Shown here in pieces: positions 43,501-55,873 of a DNA stretch of 64,000 nucleotides. Numbering within the stretch: the first letter of the stretch is position 1; every line of letters starts with the position of its first letter. The stretch is taken from the NCBI GenBank assembly GCA_024734495.1, contig JALMQS010000435.1, positions 186,001 to 250,000 of the forward strand. Direction: 5' to 3'. The notes below the pieces were generated by a model that searched no databases, was not told the DNA's origin, and was given only the letters and a program-made list of their open reading frames with translations. The translations under genes and the position numbers were made by a program. Source of the stretch: Forficula auricularia. Lineage: Eukaryota > Arthropoda > Insecta > Dermaptera > Forficulidae.

Positions 43501-45665
43501 CTACTTTTATGTCCAAATAGCGTATTTATTGTTAAATAATAGGGATGGTATTGAATCTAATGAAATGAACAGTTTTTCTAAAATTTATCAAAAATTTAAG
43601 AAAAAAATTATTTTTTGAAAATATTTATATTTTTATTATTATTCATCTCCCAGATAATATGTATGTATCGTTGTCTATTTTCAAAATATTTATTTGTATA
43701 TAGATGCTTTATATTTTATTTTTAAAGCAATAACTATTTTTTAAAATCTCCATGATAATGGGAGAAATTATCCCGACACGTTTGGATTTCTAATGGACGT
43801 TTTGCGATTGTTTTATCAATGAATTTGTATTTATTATATATATACAAAAATAAAATTCTAAGTGATTTTAAATATCTTATGTGTTTTTTCCGAAATTGGG
43901 GTATAGTTTCAGGGCTATCATTAAGTCCTTTCATTATGGGGTCTATGATGAATAATAAAATATATCATATCATTTTCATATTTTGAGTTTCATTATGAAA
44001 ATGTTTACGATATTTTACAATGATGTTATCCTATAAGCTAGAAATTTGTCACTGAGTTCGGAAATCAATGAGAAACAGAATTTAATCATGGATCAATGAG
44101 GGGAGGGGAACTGGTAATTTCTAGCCCTTAATTTAATTTATTTTTAAGGTTTCTTAAACAACAACCTTATTCCGTAACCTATTTTCAAACCTTACTCAAT
44201 TAATATATGCTCAAACTTTAAAGAGCTCAGGTTTGTTTAGAACCTCAAAATTAAAACATAATTAAATAAAATAATAAGAATCATATTTTTGGTGGTTTTA
44301 GACTATGTATAATTTAGAAAATATTATTTTTGAATCTCAATAAACAAAGGATTTTAAGAAATTATTTTCTAAAAACTTTTTTCCATTAGACTAGTAAACA
44401 AGGAGACTGGAACTCTCATTTGCTGGTACCGTTTTTGCCACGACATATAACCTTCAGTTTTTTAAGAACCCCATCCACAAGTACCTTCGAGTCAGCCCGG
44501 CCCCTAAAATTTTTTATTCTTCTCCTTTTTTCACGAGCCAGGGACCAATCTAGGCTTAGAGGTGTTGCACCTTCTTAGTGTAATCTCGCATCAATATAAT
44601 TTAAAAAAAAATAAACTGCAACGGATCGTTGCTAAACTTTTATCCAAATTCATTTGAAATATTAATATGTTCTTGAGTAAAGTACATTAAAATATAATTT
44701 TACTAAAAACTTTATTTAACCTTTTTTGTGGTCCCCAAGGTACTTAATTAGGATATTAAATTTCATCAAAATTGGTTAAGTCATTTTCAAGATATTTAGA
44801 AAAAACTAAAAAAGTACTGAAATAAAGTACTAATGTTTGTGGACCGATATGTACCAAAAACTAATCAGCGCTTCATTTTGTTAAACTAATGGTAGGTTTT
44901 CAATTTCATTTCAATCAGCACAAAGGTGTGGAAAAAATCGTAGACGAAAAAAACGATAACACACATCCATCCATCCATCCATCCGCACGCACTTCCAAAA
45001 AAAATGGCACTTTTTGGCCTCTCGACGAGATTCCAGGTAATTTTGGCAAAACCGTCACGTGCTAAAATTCAATCTCATTGAATACTTCAATTTGTGACCT
45101 TAATTGAGTCTATGGGTTCCGTAGTCTTTACCTGAGGACCCTTTGAGTCGCGCTTGCCTCGAGAGCGATTCCAATACTTTCTCCCATGCTTCGCATTGGA
45201 TAAAGTAAAAAGAACGAACGAGTTACGTATATAGAAATGTGACTGCTAACTCAGCTTCCTGATATGAACTAGTATACCTAAAAGGACTCTCTTCCATCTC
45301 AGGAGCTAACCAAACCTTGTAGTCCATATTGTAACTATTTGACCAATAAATCCAATTATTTCAAGATATCGTTCTTTTTTTAAATTAATGTTATCAACGG
45401 AAATATAATTAACGTTTTCTACCTGAGAAAATATAAATTTGTGTATTGTGTAAAAATTTAGAGATGAAGATCTTAAAGTTTAATCAAACATAATATTCTT
45501 TTAAATAATGTATGAGTGTAATATGTGTGTTATGTTAATAGTTTGCAGGCTAAACCCATTGATTGAAATGTTGAATTTAGAAGTTTTGTCTAAAAAGTGA
45601 AGGAGTCGAAATTTAAAATTATTTAAAGAAATTTTCCCTTTTAAGAGAGCAGGCTGGTAGAATTT
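43501..45665. other. Repeat remnants without genes
   Basis: 43740-43835 is a decayed PLE end of the 11745 family ('gggagaaattatcccgac'). 44598-45070 is a repeat related to 7862 in inverted order, with (CATC)n at 44968. The rest is unassigned AT-rich DNA. Confidence 0.4.
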
Positions 45666-45674
45666 TTATTTGAA

Positions 45675-45915
45675 AAGTAATGGAAGGCAGCACAAGGATA
45701 GTAAAGAAAAAATTAAGGTGAAAAAATTATATTTAATGCTTCTGTTAAGAAAAGACAAATTTCAAACACTAATGAGGAGAGAAGAAGGAAGCATCTTGTT
45801 GGTTTCCTTCACTGATTCTTTGAAACCCTGAAGAAGGAGGGAAGAATCCGAAACGTTGATTTTAAAGGAAAGGGGAAAAAAGAATGACAGTCCAGTATTT
45901 GGAAATGTAATAATT
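45675..45915 (+). mobile_element. Penelope-like element (family of 18696)
   Basis: It starts 'aagtaatggaaggcagcaca' and contains CUGAAGA, GGAGGGAAGAAUCC, GAAACGUUG. Part of the 3' side of stem II is deleted. The right inverted end is not clear. Confidence 0.5.
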
Positions 45916-46134
45916 TTTTTCTTCAATTACTTTGCAATTTAAAATTATTTTTTAAGATTATTTTATTCCAGTACTTTTTTATTAAAATTTTTCAAAAACG
46001 ATTTTAGCGATTTTGATTTTAAAAAAAATATTCAAGTGCATACTTATATGGTGTATAAATGTAAAACAGTGAAAAATTACTTTTTTTCTGAATATGTATT
46101 AATTTATTTGAATAAGATAAGTAATTAATTAAAA

Positions 46135-46560
46135 TGAAAGATTTCAATTTGCCGATGGTAATAGATTCAAATTTTCTTAGAAAATCATAAGATGGTGTCA
46201 TCTATTAAATCCGATGGAATTGAATATTTTTAATTATATGTCAGAAGGGTTGTTTTTCACCCCTCGGGAATCGAACCCGAGTGGCAGTAACAGCAATCCG
46301 GGCCATCTGGCTCACCTGCGAGGTTCGAACCTCTCTGACATAAGTAAACGTGTTAAACAATTTTTGAGTAAAATATTTAACGCATTTACATATGTCAGAG
46401 AGGTTTGCACCTCACAGGTGAGCCAGATGGCCCGGATTGTTGTTACTGGCATTCGGATTCCCGAGGGGGTGAAAACAACCCTTCTGACTATATAATTAAA
46501 AATATTCCATTCCATCGGATTTAATAGATGACACCAACTTATGATTTTCTAAGAAAATTA
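46135..46560. mobile_element. Palindromic repeat with tRNA-like boxes (family of 33063)
   Basis: The arms share 'gatttaatagatgacacca', 'aattatatgtcagaagggtt' and 'agccagatggcccggattg'. Each arm holds a T-arm-like GGGTTCGATTCCCGA (mutated on the right) and a second GAGGTTCGAACCTC box. The two overlapping 60-90 codon frames on opposite strands are mirror readings of the palindrome. Confidence 0.65.
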
Positions 46561-47689
46561 ATTAATAAACGGCTTTTTCTTCGACTCTGTATGTACCGAT
46601 TAATTAACTAAAAAAACTATTGAACCGTTATAGCTGTGTTCGAAGAAAAAGAATAATATACTCTAAAAATGGAGATGTCTAACAATAGACAAATTTTAAT
46701 TATAATTTTGTAAGATTTAATAAATTTTATTTAAAAAATAGATGATTAATTTACCTTGCAATTAATTAATTAATTTATTTATTAATCGGTCATTTCAAAA
46801 ACCACAAAAGTCAAGATTTTTCCAAACATGCTATTTTTGTCGCGAACCCTTTCTTAAAGGTAAACCCATAATCTGAATAAAAACCATGCAAGTCAGTATG
46901 TTATATTCCTTCATCTTCAAACAGTACCCCAAAGTCGTCGTTCATTGCTTAAACGACACAAGTCATAATATGATTGTTATGTTCAAATTTAATACCACCT
47001 AACCCTTTTTCTTGCTAAAACAACATAAGTCAAGAATAGTTTTTGTTTTTTTTTGTTTAAATTTATTATTTATTTATAAAGATTATTTGATATTCACAAA
47101 CTTTTAAGTACTCAAGCACTAAAAATTCAGCTCAAAAAATTCGTTTACTTGTGAATTACACAGTTTTTATTGATTCCCGAAAAGTTCTGATTGTGTGACT
47201 GAAGTGGCTTTTGAAATGACCAATTCAATTCCATTGTTAGACACCAACAGTTTATCTTACAAGAAGCCAAGAAATCACCCCATCTTTTATGAAATGTTCA
47301 TCAATCATCTTTAATTTATTATAATTTAATGGTAATGGATTCTAAATATATTCATTTTTTTCACAATTTTGGAAAATCTTGTATGTATTTTATTTCCCAA
47401 AATTCTATTAGCCTAATCTTTATAAGTTTATAAACTCACAAAGTCAGATAATAAAGTTCACGTGAAAGCATCAGGAAATTGGATTACCATAATATGAAAG
47501 ATTATATATATCTATATCCAAAATGAATTTCCCAAGAAGTTATAATAGGATAATATAATATATTCATTTTAAATTTATTTAAAACGATATTATATTTCAT
47601 TTAGATCGCATTAAATTTAATATAGAAATATTATGCTACTCTATAATTTTGTTATACTGAAGAAGAACTCCTGAGAAACTAATATCATC
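46561..47689. other. No gene seen
   Basis: AT-rich DNA with no terminal repeats or splice-bounded frames that I could support. Confidence 0.35.
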
Positions 47690-47870
47690 CAATAAAAATT
47701 AAGTAGAATTACGAGGTGGGTTTCACATAAAATGAGTTTTGATTTCGATATATTTCGGGTTGTCAGCCCATGATTCAGTTTTCTAACTCCTGAAGATGGG
47801 CTGACAACCCGAAATATATCGAATTCAAAACTCATTTTATGGGAAACTCACCTCGTAATTCTACTTAATT
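47690..47870. mobile_element. Penelope-like inverted pair, very compact
   Basis: The arms share 'cgaggtgggtttcacataaa' and 'ttttgatttcgatatatttc'. The right arm has CUGAAGA, GGG/CCC, GAAAUAUAUC (47791-47825). The left arm has CUGAAUCA in place of CUGAAGA. The same family has a solo arm at 57895-57990. Confidence 0.6.
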
Positions 47871-48718
47871 TTTTATTATTAAAAAATGTTTCACCTTGAA
47901 CCAACACCTATGGTATCTCCTTATTAATATAATCCAATTTCATCAAATCCTTTGCAATTTTGTATAAAAAACTTTAATTTGAAAACTTAGAAAAGAATTA
48001 TTATTGAATGAATAACATGTATTATGTATTACAAGCTCCTATCTCATCATATCAATGTTAATAATATAGAATAGTTATTTATCAAATTTTTAATTGCGAT
48101 GACTCTAATTTCTATATTTACATGTTCTGTTAAATGTAATTATGTTTTTGCTGTTAATGTTGACATTAGCAACCAACAACATTATAAACAACAGGAAGAA
48201 TTCAAAAATCATGGAGTTCCTAATGAAAAGAACACATCCTGATATAAATTAATTTGCATTTTACTCTAACCCCGAGGCCTTATTCAAAAGCAACAACCTG
48301 CAAACTCCAAATGTAAAAGCAATTCCAAAAGCTCCTCTGGCCATAAGGTTCGACCCCTCGGGGGATGCGCAGCTAAGTCGAATATTCACAGATTATCGAA
48401 CGGTTTGAAAACAAAGTACTTTGGTTAATTGTGAACGCCCCTAGGTATGAAACAAATACTGACATTTGACAGAGGACTCCTAGTGCTTGATGCCATTCCA
48501 ACATTCCAAATAAGAAGCCCAGTTGAATGGCTATTATCAACCCGGAGGCCATTCAACTTCTGAATAACCCCAGTGAAACCTGTCACGTGAACAGAATTCA
48601 AACAATCAGATTTAAATTAAATAATTATTGATATTAAGGCCAATTCGTTGAGGTTACTTCAGCATGTTTCTCTTATCTATTTTGAATCATCTTTAATTGA
48701 GTAGTGGTCATTCAGGCC
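47871..48718. other. Unassigned, slightly GC-richer DNA
   Basis: 48270-48610 is GC-richer than its surroundings and holds a hairpin ('gttgaatgg' with 'ccattcaac' at 48512-48556). No exon could be justified. Confidence 0.35.
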
Positions 48719-49040
48719 CAGGGGCGGATCTATATATGGGCTTTTTGGGCTGCAGCCCAGAGCCCCGTGGATATAAAGGGCCCCCAGCCCCCATTGAAGA
48801 CAATGGACAATATTGCGAATTAAAAAAAAATAATCTAAAATTTTAAAAATTCGAATCATCCATTTATGTATCTAAGTCATATTAAATAAATAAAATATTT
48901 TATTGTCCTAATTTTTTTCCTATACCGCATACATCATTCTAGAAAATAGTTTTTTGACAAAATGGCAATTATTTTGATTAATTAGGTAGGCCCCCAAGTA
49001 ATGTAAGCCCAAGGCCCCACAAATTCACGGTCTGCCCCAG
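48719..49040. mobile_element. hAT-like MITE (CAGGGGCGG ends)
   Basis: Left end CAGGGGCGGATC, right end GGTCTGCCCCAG. The flanks TTCAGGCC and TTCAAGCC match at 7 of 8 bases. Inside is 'gggctgcagccc' and its neighbours. Non-coding. Confidence 0.65.
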
Positions 49041-49364
49041 TTCAAGCCTAGATTAATATGAATTTTAGGTATTTAAAAAAAAATCATTTAATTTTGTTAA
49101 AGAATTATGATTCGGAAGATTGCTATATTTCTAGATGAATGTTGTATCATATATTATAATAACCAGCTGTGAAGCCCGGTTTCGGCCTGATGACTAAGGT
49201 GCGTAGCCCCATGGACTTGGTGGTGGGTTTTAAAATAATAACTTAAATTTCCTAATGTTAATAAATTTTATTTGTCATGAACTATTAGTGGATTTTAAAA
49301 TCGTCGCGCAAGCCGATTATTATTAAATACAGATATTAAAAAATTTCACATTGCAAGGTTTTGG

Positions 49365-49430
49365 CTTTTAATGCTGTACTAGCTTTCAGGAGGTAACTCC
49401 TGAAAGCTAGTACAGAACTATGATAAATAT
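49365..49430. repeat. Short palindrome
   Basis: 'gtactagctttcaggag' and its exact complement are separated by four bases (49376-49414). It resembles a collapsed PLE end ('cctgaaag'). Confidence 0.6.
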
Positions 49431-49477
49431 AGTCAAATAGAAAAAGAGGCAAGATTTGTGAGCTCACTTGTTCACAT

Positions 49478-50031
49478 TAGGGTGGTCCTTATTTTGAGTA
49501 TTTTCGAATTTTTACCCCGACAGAGGATCATATAGTTCGAAATAAATAAATAAAAATATCCCCCAAGTTTCAAGTCTCTATCCCAATTTTAATCTGACGG
49601 CCAAAATAATGGTTCAAAAAATTTGAAACTCTGTAGACTTTATCCTATACTAGTTGCTATCCTTCGGAATTTTTACAGATTTGTAGCTATCATAATTTTG
49701 GAGTCTATAACTTACTAACACTAAGATATAGCAGTTTATCTAGCTGTAACTCCAAAATTATAATAGATAAAAATTCTGAAGGATAGCCACTATTATAAGG
49801 ATAACGTCTACAGTGTTTCAAATTTTTTGAATCATTACTTTGGCCGGAATATAAAATTGATCGTTCAATGCCAAAAATCCCATGTTATTTAGATGGGAAA
49901 CTTGCATCCCTGTGGGGCACAGGTTATAATTGAGATAGAAAAACTTTTGGGATATTTTTTTTATTTATTTCGAACCTTATGAGTGTCTATCAGTGTAAAA
50001 ATTCGAAAATACCCAAAATAAAGACAACCTA
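49478..50031. mobile_element. Foldback hAT-like element, 8-bp TSD
   Basis: The ends are TAGGGTGGTCCTTATTTTG and, inverted, AAATAAAGACAACCTA. GTTCACAT is duplicated exactly at 49470-49477 and 50032-50039. The two halves are inverted copies ('ttggagtctataactt', 'ccttcggaatttttac'). No transposase. Confidence 0.75.
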
Positions 50032-50606
50032 GTTCACATACACATACACTACACTCCCCCCTTCCCCCCTGTAAATCTCAAGAGTGTTAACATCAATTCT
50101 AACAAACAGTTTTAACTCTAGCTGTATCTATCATCTATAATAACTTCAGAATTATAATGGGAAGAACTAAAAAAATAAAAACTTTGATTTTTCTAATTCT
50201 AACATGGGTCGTCCATCATAATCAATATAATATGTATATAATAAATGGAATCAATGCAGAATTTCCAAACGGTATCTAATTATCTATCTCTATCTAATAA
50301 ATTCTTTCATAGGTACTATTGCCAGAAAGAGAATAGACAAAAATATTATTGACAAAATAAATAAATAAATTAAAATAAAAAGCTAGCAATTGTAGAATAT
50401 AATAGAAAAACGATTAACAAGAGACAAGGGAAAGAACAAATAAAAGCCCAGCAAACAAATAAATGTGAATTGGGTAGGTTGGTCGTTATTAACAAAGGAA
50501 ATATTTCCATTCCATTCTATTATATTTAGACAAAACAAGAGAACTGTGCAGAACAGAGGAAGACATATTTATTTATTTATTACTCTAGTCGGAAATAGTA
50601 ACTCAC

Positions 50607-50709
50607 CCTGATCATATCCACGTTGAAAGCCATCTTCAGGAAACTGTTTCAATTCCCCGTAGTTATTGGTCAGCCAAATACACGAGGCCTCTCGAAGACA
50701 ATATGTAAC
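50607..50709 (-). CDS. Candidate internal exon of a secreted-protein gene
   Basis: On the minus strand a strong acceptor (tttatttatttttcattttag) ends at 50710. 103 bases of open frame follow, and a perfect donor gtgagt starts at 50606. The 34 codons read VTYCLREASCIWLTNNYGEL then KQFPEDGFQRGYDQ, with good hydrophilic/aromatic balance. The exon starts in phase 0, matching the phase-0 end of the candidate first exon at 52057-52182, and ends in phase 1. I do not recognise the protein and found no further exon downstream. GC content is well above the flanking AT-rich DNA. Confidence 0.55.
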
Positions 50710-51479
50710 CTAAAATGAAAAATAAATAAACTATTAATTAATTATTAATTATATTATTATTATTATTATCAATTATATTGTTAGTTCTTTTGAAATTAAT
50801 TTATTTCACGAATTAAAGTAAATTGAAATAAATTACATTTAATTATAAAAAGTTTGATTACCAAATAAATGTATATATTAAATAAACTTTTCAAAAATTA
50901 ATTTTATTAGTAAACAACATACTCGTATTTTATAGGTAATTAAATAAATAATTAATTGTAAATATATCTAAGGGCCAGTTTCATAAAAATAGGATGACCC
51001 TATGCTAGGGAACATCCTGGGGTTACCTCTCGAAATGTGTTTCATAAAAAAAAACATAGGGTGATCTCAAACTTAACCCCCTATATTTAACTCTCCGAAA
51101 TTGATGGGTTAACCTTTATCCTGGGGATAACCCTATGTTTATTTACACTAGAAAAACATTTTATAGGTTAGAGTTTCAAATCAAAAGAATTCAAAACAAA
51201 TCGTTATATTATTTATTTTTATAATATTATTATTTTTTTATATAATATTAAATATAGTCAAATATACCTATATACATCTATATAGAATTTTAATTTATGT
51301 TAACACGGAACTAGAATAAAACAAAAGAATTCATTATATAGGTATATTTTTTAAAAGTAAATATCTAATAAATTAAATTAAAAAAAATTTCAAACTAAAA
51401 TCGAAGAAAGCAGATATTTCTAATAAAATAGCTAAATTTTTATATTTATTTCGTAGAATAAAATTAGATCGGAAAAACA

Positions 51480-51560
51480 CCCCCTCTGACATATAATTAA
51501 AAATATTCCATTCCATCGAATTTAATAGATGACACCAACTTATGTTTTCTTATAAATTTT
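51480..51560. repeat. Fragment of the 33063-type repeat
   Basis: 'cccctctgacatataattaa' and 'aatagatgacaccaactta' match one outer arm of the tRNA-like palindrome. It lies in the putative intron. Confidence 0.55.
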
Positions 51561-52056
51561 AATAATATACTCCTTTTGTGTCAAGCTTTAAACATTTATG
51601 CTCAAATCATTAACTGACATAAAAATTTGAAGAAAGCGTGCCATAGCTTGAAACAATGTTAATATTTTTTTCCAATTTATTTTCAATCAAGATATACGAT
51701 ATTATATATCTTTTGAGTGGACATTTTCTTTGAATATATAATATAATATTTGGCTTTTATTCTATGTAAATTTCCCTTTATAATAGAATTAAACCCAAAA
51801 TCTACTCGTAAAGAGAGAGAGAGGCGAAAACTCTCTCAATCATATCAAATTCTATTTTCCTTTATCCATCTCAACAACATAATATACCTATATATTTAAT
51901 TAAGTTTTATATTTGCTTTTATTATTTTCTATTTTCGTTTTTGATGAAACTTTTCAAATATCTGTCCACCACTACCATACTTAGCTGCTACTTTTGTACC
52001 CAGCCACCATGTTTCTTTGTCGCAATTGGCGAGCATGACTCGAATTTTAATCTTAC

Positions 52057-52182
52057 CCAGTAAGAATGTCTGTTATCAAAAGACGGCTTAAAAAAAGAGA
52101 CTTTAAGTTTAGCTCCATTCACTTTCGAAAGTATAATAACAAAAGAAGAAAGAAAGAGTGAGCAAAAAAATTTGAAACTCAT
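52057..52182 (-). CDS. Candidate first coding exon with signal peptide
   Basis: On the minus strand, ATG at 52182 (or 52194, four codons upstream in frame) opens MSFKFFCSLFLSSFVIILS, a typical short basic start plus hydrophobic core, with cleavage likely after SKVNG. The mature part begins AKLKVSFFKPSFDNRHSYW. It runs to a donor (TGG, then gtaaga) at 52056. Reading on past the donor gives 26 more codons, which lack the character of the exon. Spliced to 50709 the frame is maintained, implying an intron of about 1.35 kb that holds a tRNA-like repeat fragment. Secretion is inferred from the leader only. Confidence 0.5.
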
Positions 52183-52645
52183 ATCAGATAACAAATACTA
52201 AATACCTACTTATTTTATTACTTCATTGTATTTTTTTTATATTATATATTTTAATAAGCTTTATCTTTAAAACTAACTAGCTGAATAACCCGGTGTGTCG
52301 CCAGGAATCTTTCTTCCATTTTAGAATATTTTCAAATTGTATTTTTAAACAGCTAACTCCAAACTAAATTTTATCTTCTCACGTTTTCGAAACTTTGAAA
52401 TTTACTCATTATAATTTTTTTGGAATCTACCACCATTATAGCCTACAATAAAAATATCCTCAAACTCTTTTAAATAAAGACCTCCCTTCTTGTTAAGACC
52501 GTTTTCTGATAATCGCAATTTCACCCATAGGGATACTAAAAACTTTGTATGACGTAGAAGGCGTTTCATATGTACTTATCTCAAGTATATTATATAATCT
52601 AATTCAGTCGAAGAGAAAAACATTTAATCGTGTATCAATAAATTA

Positions 52646-53358
52646 CACTGCTCGACAAAAATTAAACAAAAATTTCTTCCCTTAAACCTAACAATGGATT
52701 TCAGTAGAGTTTTGTACGTTGATTATCATGCAATTTTCCGATTTTTTATAACACGTCAAAGTTTTGAGATATTATCGGACAAAATGACGAAAAGGCCATT
52801 TTGACCTATTTTCGAGTCCCATTAGATATTAAACAGCAATATTTGAAATCAAAATATTTTGTTGCCGTAATAGAAAACAGCTTCCTCTTTGATTTTCAAA
52901 TTAACACTTGTTTTTAGCTTAATTAGGACTCGAGTTATAACTAAAAAACTAAGACCATTTGTTTTTATCTATGTTTTTTAGTTATAACTCGAGTCCTAAT
53001 TGAGATAAAAGCAAGTGGTAATTTGAAAATCAAAGAAGAAGCTGTTTTCTATTACGGCAACAAAATATTTTGATTTCAAATATTGCTGTTTAATATCTAA
53101 TGGGACTCGAAAATAGGTCAAAATGGCCTTTTTCGTCATTTTGTCCGATACGTCAACAAACTATTTTGATTTCAAATAGTGTTGTTTAATATCTGATGGG
53201 ACTCGAAAAGAGGTCAAAATGGCGTTTTTCGTTGCTTTGACCAATTATCTCTAAACTACGTGTTAAAAAACTACGTGTAAAAAATCGGGAAATTGCATGA
53301 TATAACTCTACTGGAATCCATTGTTAGGTTTATGGGCAAAAATTTTTGTTGATCAGTG
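52646..53358. mobile_element. Foldback MITE with CACTG ends, 3-bp TSD, copy 1
   Basis: It begins CACTGCTCGACAAAAATT and ends with the complement AATTTTTGTTGATCAGTG. TTA flanks both sides (52643-52645 and 53359-53361). The halves are inverted around 52950. About 90 bp (53060-53130) is duplicated next to itself at 53150-53240. CACTR ends with 3-bp TSDs suggest the CMC/EnSpm group. A relative lies at 61166-61817. Confidence 0.65.
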
Positions 53359-53553
53359 TTATCATATAATGAAATTGATATAAGTAAAAGTATTAAAATA
53401 AATTCTTGGTTGTTTTTTATTCCATTTACTTAATTGAATACTATTCTTTAAAAACAAACTAAAAAATAAAAGTTTATTAATAACTCAAAGATTTTTTGTA
53501 ATTGTTTTTAAAGAAGAATTAAGAATGCGAGTGGGTGGTAGCTAGCTAGCTAG

Positions 53554-53728
53554 ACCTTACATTTTACATTTAAATAATGCTTCAAAAAGAGGTTTTAAGT
53601 TTGAGCGCCTGAAGATGCAATCCGACACACAAGACGTTCTTTTGAATGCATACCCTAAAGCTACACAGGCGGACCCAGATTCTACACCTCCAGTAATTAT
53701 TAAAGATTCCAACTTTTCAATTAAATAA
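53554..53728 (+). CDS. Candidate terminal exon, unknown protein
   Basis: After an AG at 53552-53553, one base and 57 open codons run to TAA 53726-53728, with AATAAA overlapping the stop. The residues look natural: NNASKRGFKFERLKMQSDTQ, then a proline-containing AYPKATQADPDSTPPV and a tail DSNFSIK. The acceptor is weak, because the preceding bases (gctagctagctag) are not pyrimidine-rich. The opposite strand is also open for 60 codons, but its composition is less protein-like. No family recognised. Confidence 0.35.
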
Positions 53729-54289
53729 AAACTTTTCAATTATTAAAACTTTAAATAAATGTCTCTTGAAATCAAAATCTCATACTTTCTCTCATTGAGA
53801 AAAATATAAAAAAATAGGTAAAAGTTATTCAGTCTGGTAAAAGTATGTTTAATTTACTTAGGTAAATTGAATTTCTCTTTAAGGTAGTTGTGTCACCGAA
53901 TGGGTTTTCTTAGGATTTTTTTTTTGAAATTTATACAGATTATTATTTAAATACTTCTGCATCGATTGATGCCTAAACGAAATTTATGAATAATATAGTT
54001 CCGGAGATATTAAATTCCAAAGATAGAGTTTTTCAGACTCTTATACATTGCACTATACGGAATATCGGAAAGTTTACATACATATTTAATTATAATTAAG
54101 AAACTCTTCTTACCATTGTTATAAAGAACTAAACCAACATTAAACAATAACTAATACATTTTTTAAGAAAATTTTAATTCATAGTTACAACACAGTTTCT
54201 GAGATAATAATTAATAAATAATGAAAAATGTACACTAAAAACAAGCTGGCAGCAAAGCATATATTTAACCTAATAATTTTTATAAAAAA
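53729..54289. other. No gene seen
   Basis: AT-rich unassigned DNA. Confidence 0.35.
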
Positions 54290-54573
54290 AATAAATAAAA
54301 CCGACTTCAAAATTATATAAACAAAACAAATAAACATAAACAAAGAAATAAACAGGTTCATAATCAAATAAGTTGTGGCTGAACATGAACATACATAACA
54401 AAAATGGTCCAATAGCAATGAAGTTTAGTTTTTTACCAATCGGAAACTACTGAACACAATGGAAAAAATCATCAAAATCGGTTCACGATTGGCGAAGAAA
54501 TCTAGTAAGATAGACACAAAAAAAATTCAGTCGAATTGAGAACCTCCTCCCTTTTTGAAGTCGGTTAAAAAGA
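54290..54573. repeat. Short, diverged relative of the 730-bp foldback repeat
   Basis: It starts 'aaaaccgacttcaaaa' and ends 'gaacctcctcc' then 'tttttgaagtcggttaaaaa', like the complete copies, but lacks the palindromic first half and differs at many sites. It may represent the ancestral unit into which the palindrome later inserted. Confidence 0.6.
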
Positions 54574-55570
54574 GGACTAACTTTAGTACTTTTTGAGGTT
54601 TTTTCGCTTAAGCCATTGTCACAACAGCTTTCAATCGCTTATTAAGAACTTTTTGTTTTATAAATCTTCCTTTATAATGAACTTTATCTGACATTTCTAT
54701 GATAAAATATATACAAGCTCGGACAGTGTTGCCAGATTTGTCAAATGAGCACGGGATTGGCTAGTAGTGGTACATAAACAGCAACAAGTTTTGGGCTTAT
54801 GAATTTTGAATCCTTATTTTCTGTTCTATATACTCTAGCATTAAGTTTATATAGCCTTTATCAAATCAAAAAATTATGGTTCACTCAATATACCGTTAGC
54901 TGAGATTTGGAGTGATCCAATTCTACATATCCTTATTTTGTGAAAATGAAGTTCAGAGTTTCAGTTCTATCGTTTTTAAATTGACATAGTACATTTATTA
55001 CACTGAGTTTTAAAAGATACACAAAGATACATAACTAAAAATACTATGGTACCAAGTGGACTTGTCTCATTTTCTAAAAAGAAAGTCTTGTACATTAAGA
55101 GTTAAAAAATTTTAAAAATGGACTTGGTTCACTCCAATCTCAGCCGACGATATTTAAAGTACAAATTAAAAATAAATAATTCAGTTTCTATAAATTGAAT
55201 TTTATTTCTTTACTTTCTCTAATTCAAAGGGTAATCTTTAAATCTATTTTTTATTTTTTGTATTCTCCCTCTCTAAGCCGAGAAATTGAAATGAAATTCC
55301 TTTAAATTAAAAAAGGGGTTTTCCCATGAGTTTTGAATTATCGAGATTATCTATAGAGAGACAGTTATTTCTATTGAATGCCTGTGTATTCACTTATATA
55401 AAAATAAATTGTACAATTTACAACTTCCATCTATCTTTATCCTTAACCTCTAAGGAAAACGGTGTGGGTTTTAAGTGAAACATATCAATTGAATACTAAT
55501 ATATAAAAAAAATTATATATGAAAATGTGAGGTTACGTAGGATATCCATAATAAAACTGTTTTTATAAAA
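54574..55570. other. No gene seen
   Basis: Unassigned AT-rich DNA, no terminal repeats found. Confidence 0.35.
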
Positions 55571-55873
55571 AACTAAATATATTTCGGGTTATTCGCACAT
55601 CTTCAGGAGTTATCATACATCAAACTATAAAAAAACTAAATATATTTCGGGCTATTCGCCCATCTTCAGGAGTTATACATCAAACTATCTGGTTTAGATA
55701 GTACATAAATTTATTTAAGATCAAATAGGAGTGGTAGGAGTGGGGGTTGAAGGAATGGAGAGTATTTAGAATACTCCCAACTCCTCCATCACCCCCACTC
55801 CCACCCCACCCCTACCACCCTTATTCGATCTCAAATAAATGTATGTACTATCTAAACCAGTTAGTTTGATGTA

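Noticed and set aside
46214..46515. Overlapping 60-90 codon frames on both strands with similar peptides
   Set aside because: Mirror readings of a palindromic repeat.
53557..53739. 60-codon minus-strand frame
   Set aside because: The plus strand of the same segment has the more natural composition and an overlapping poly(A) signal; kept as a plus-strand candidate only.
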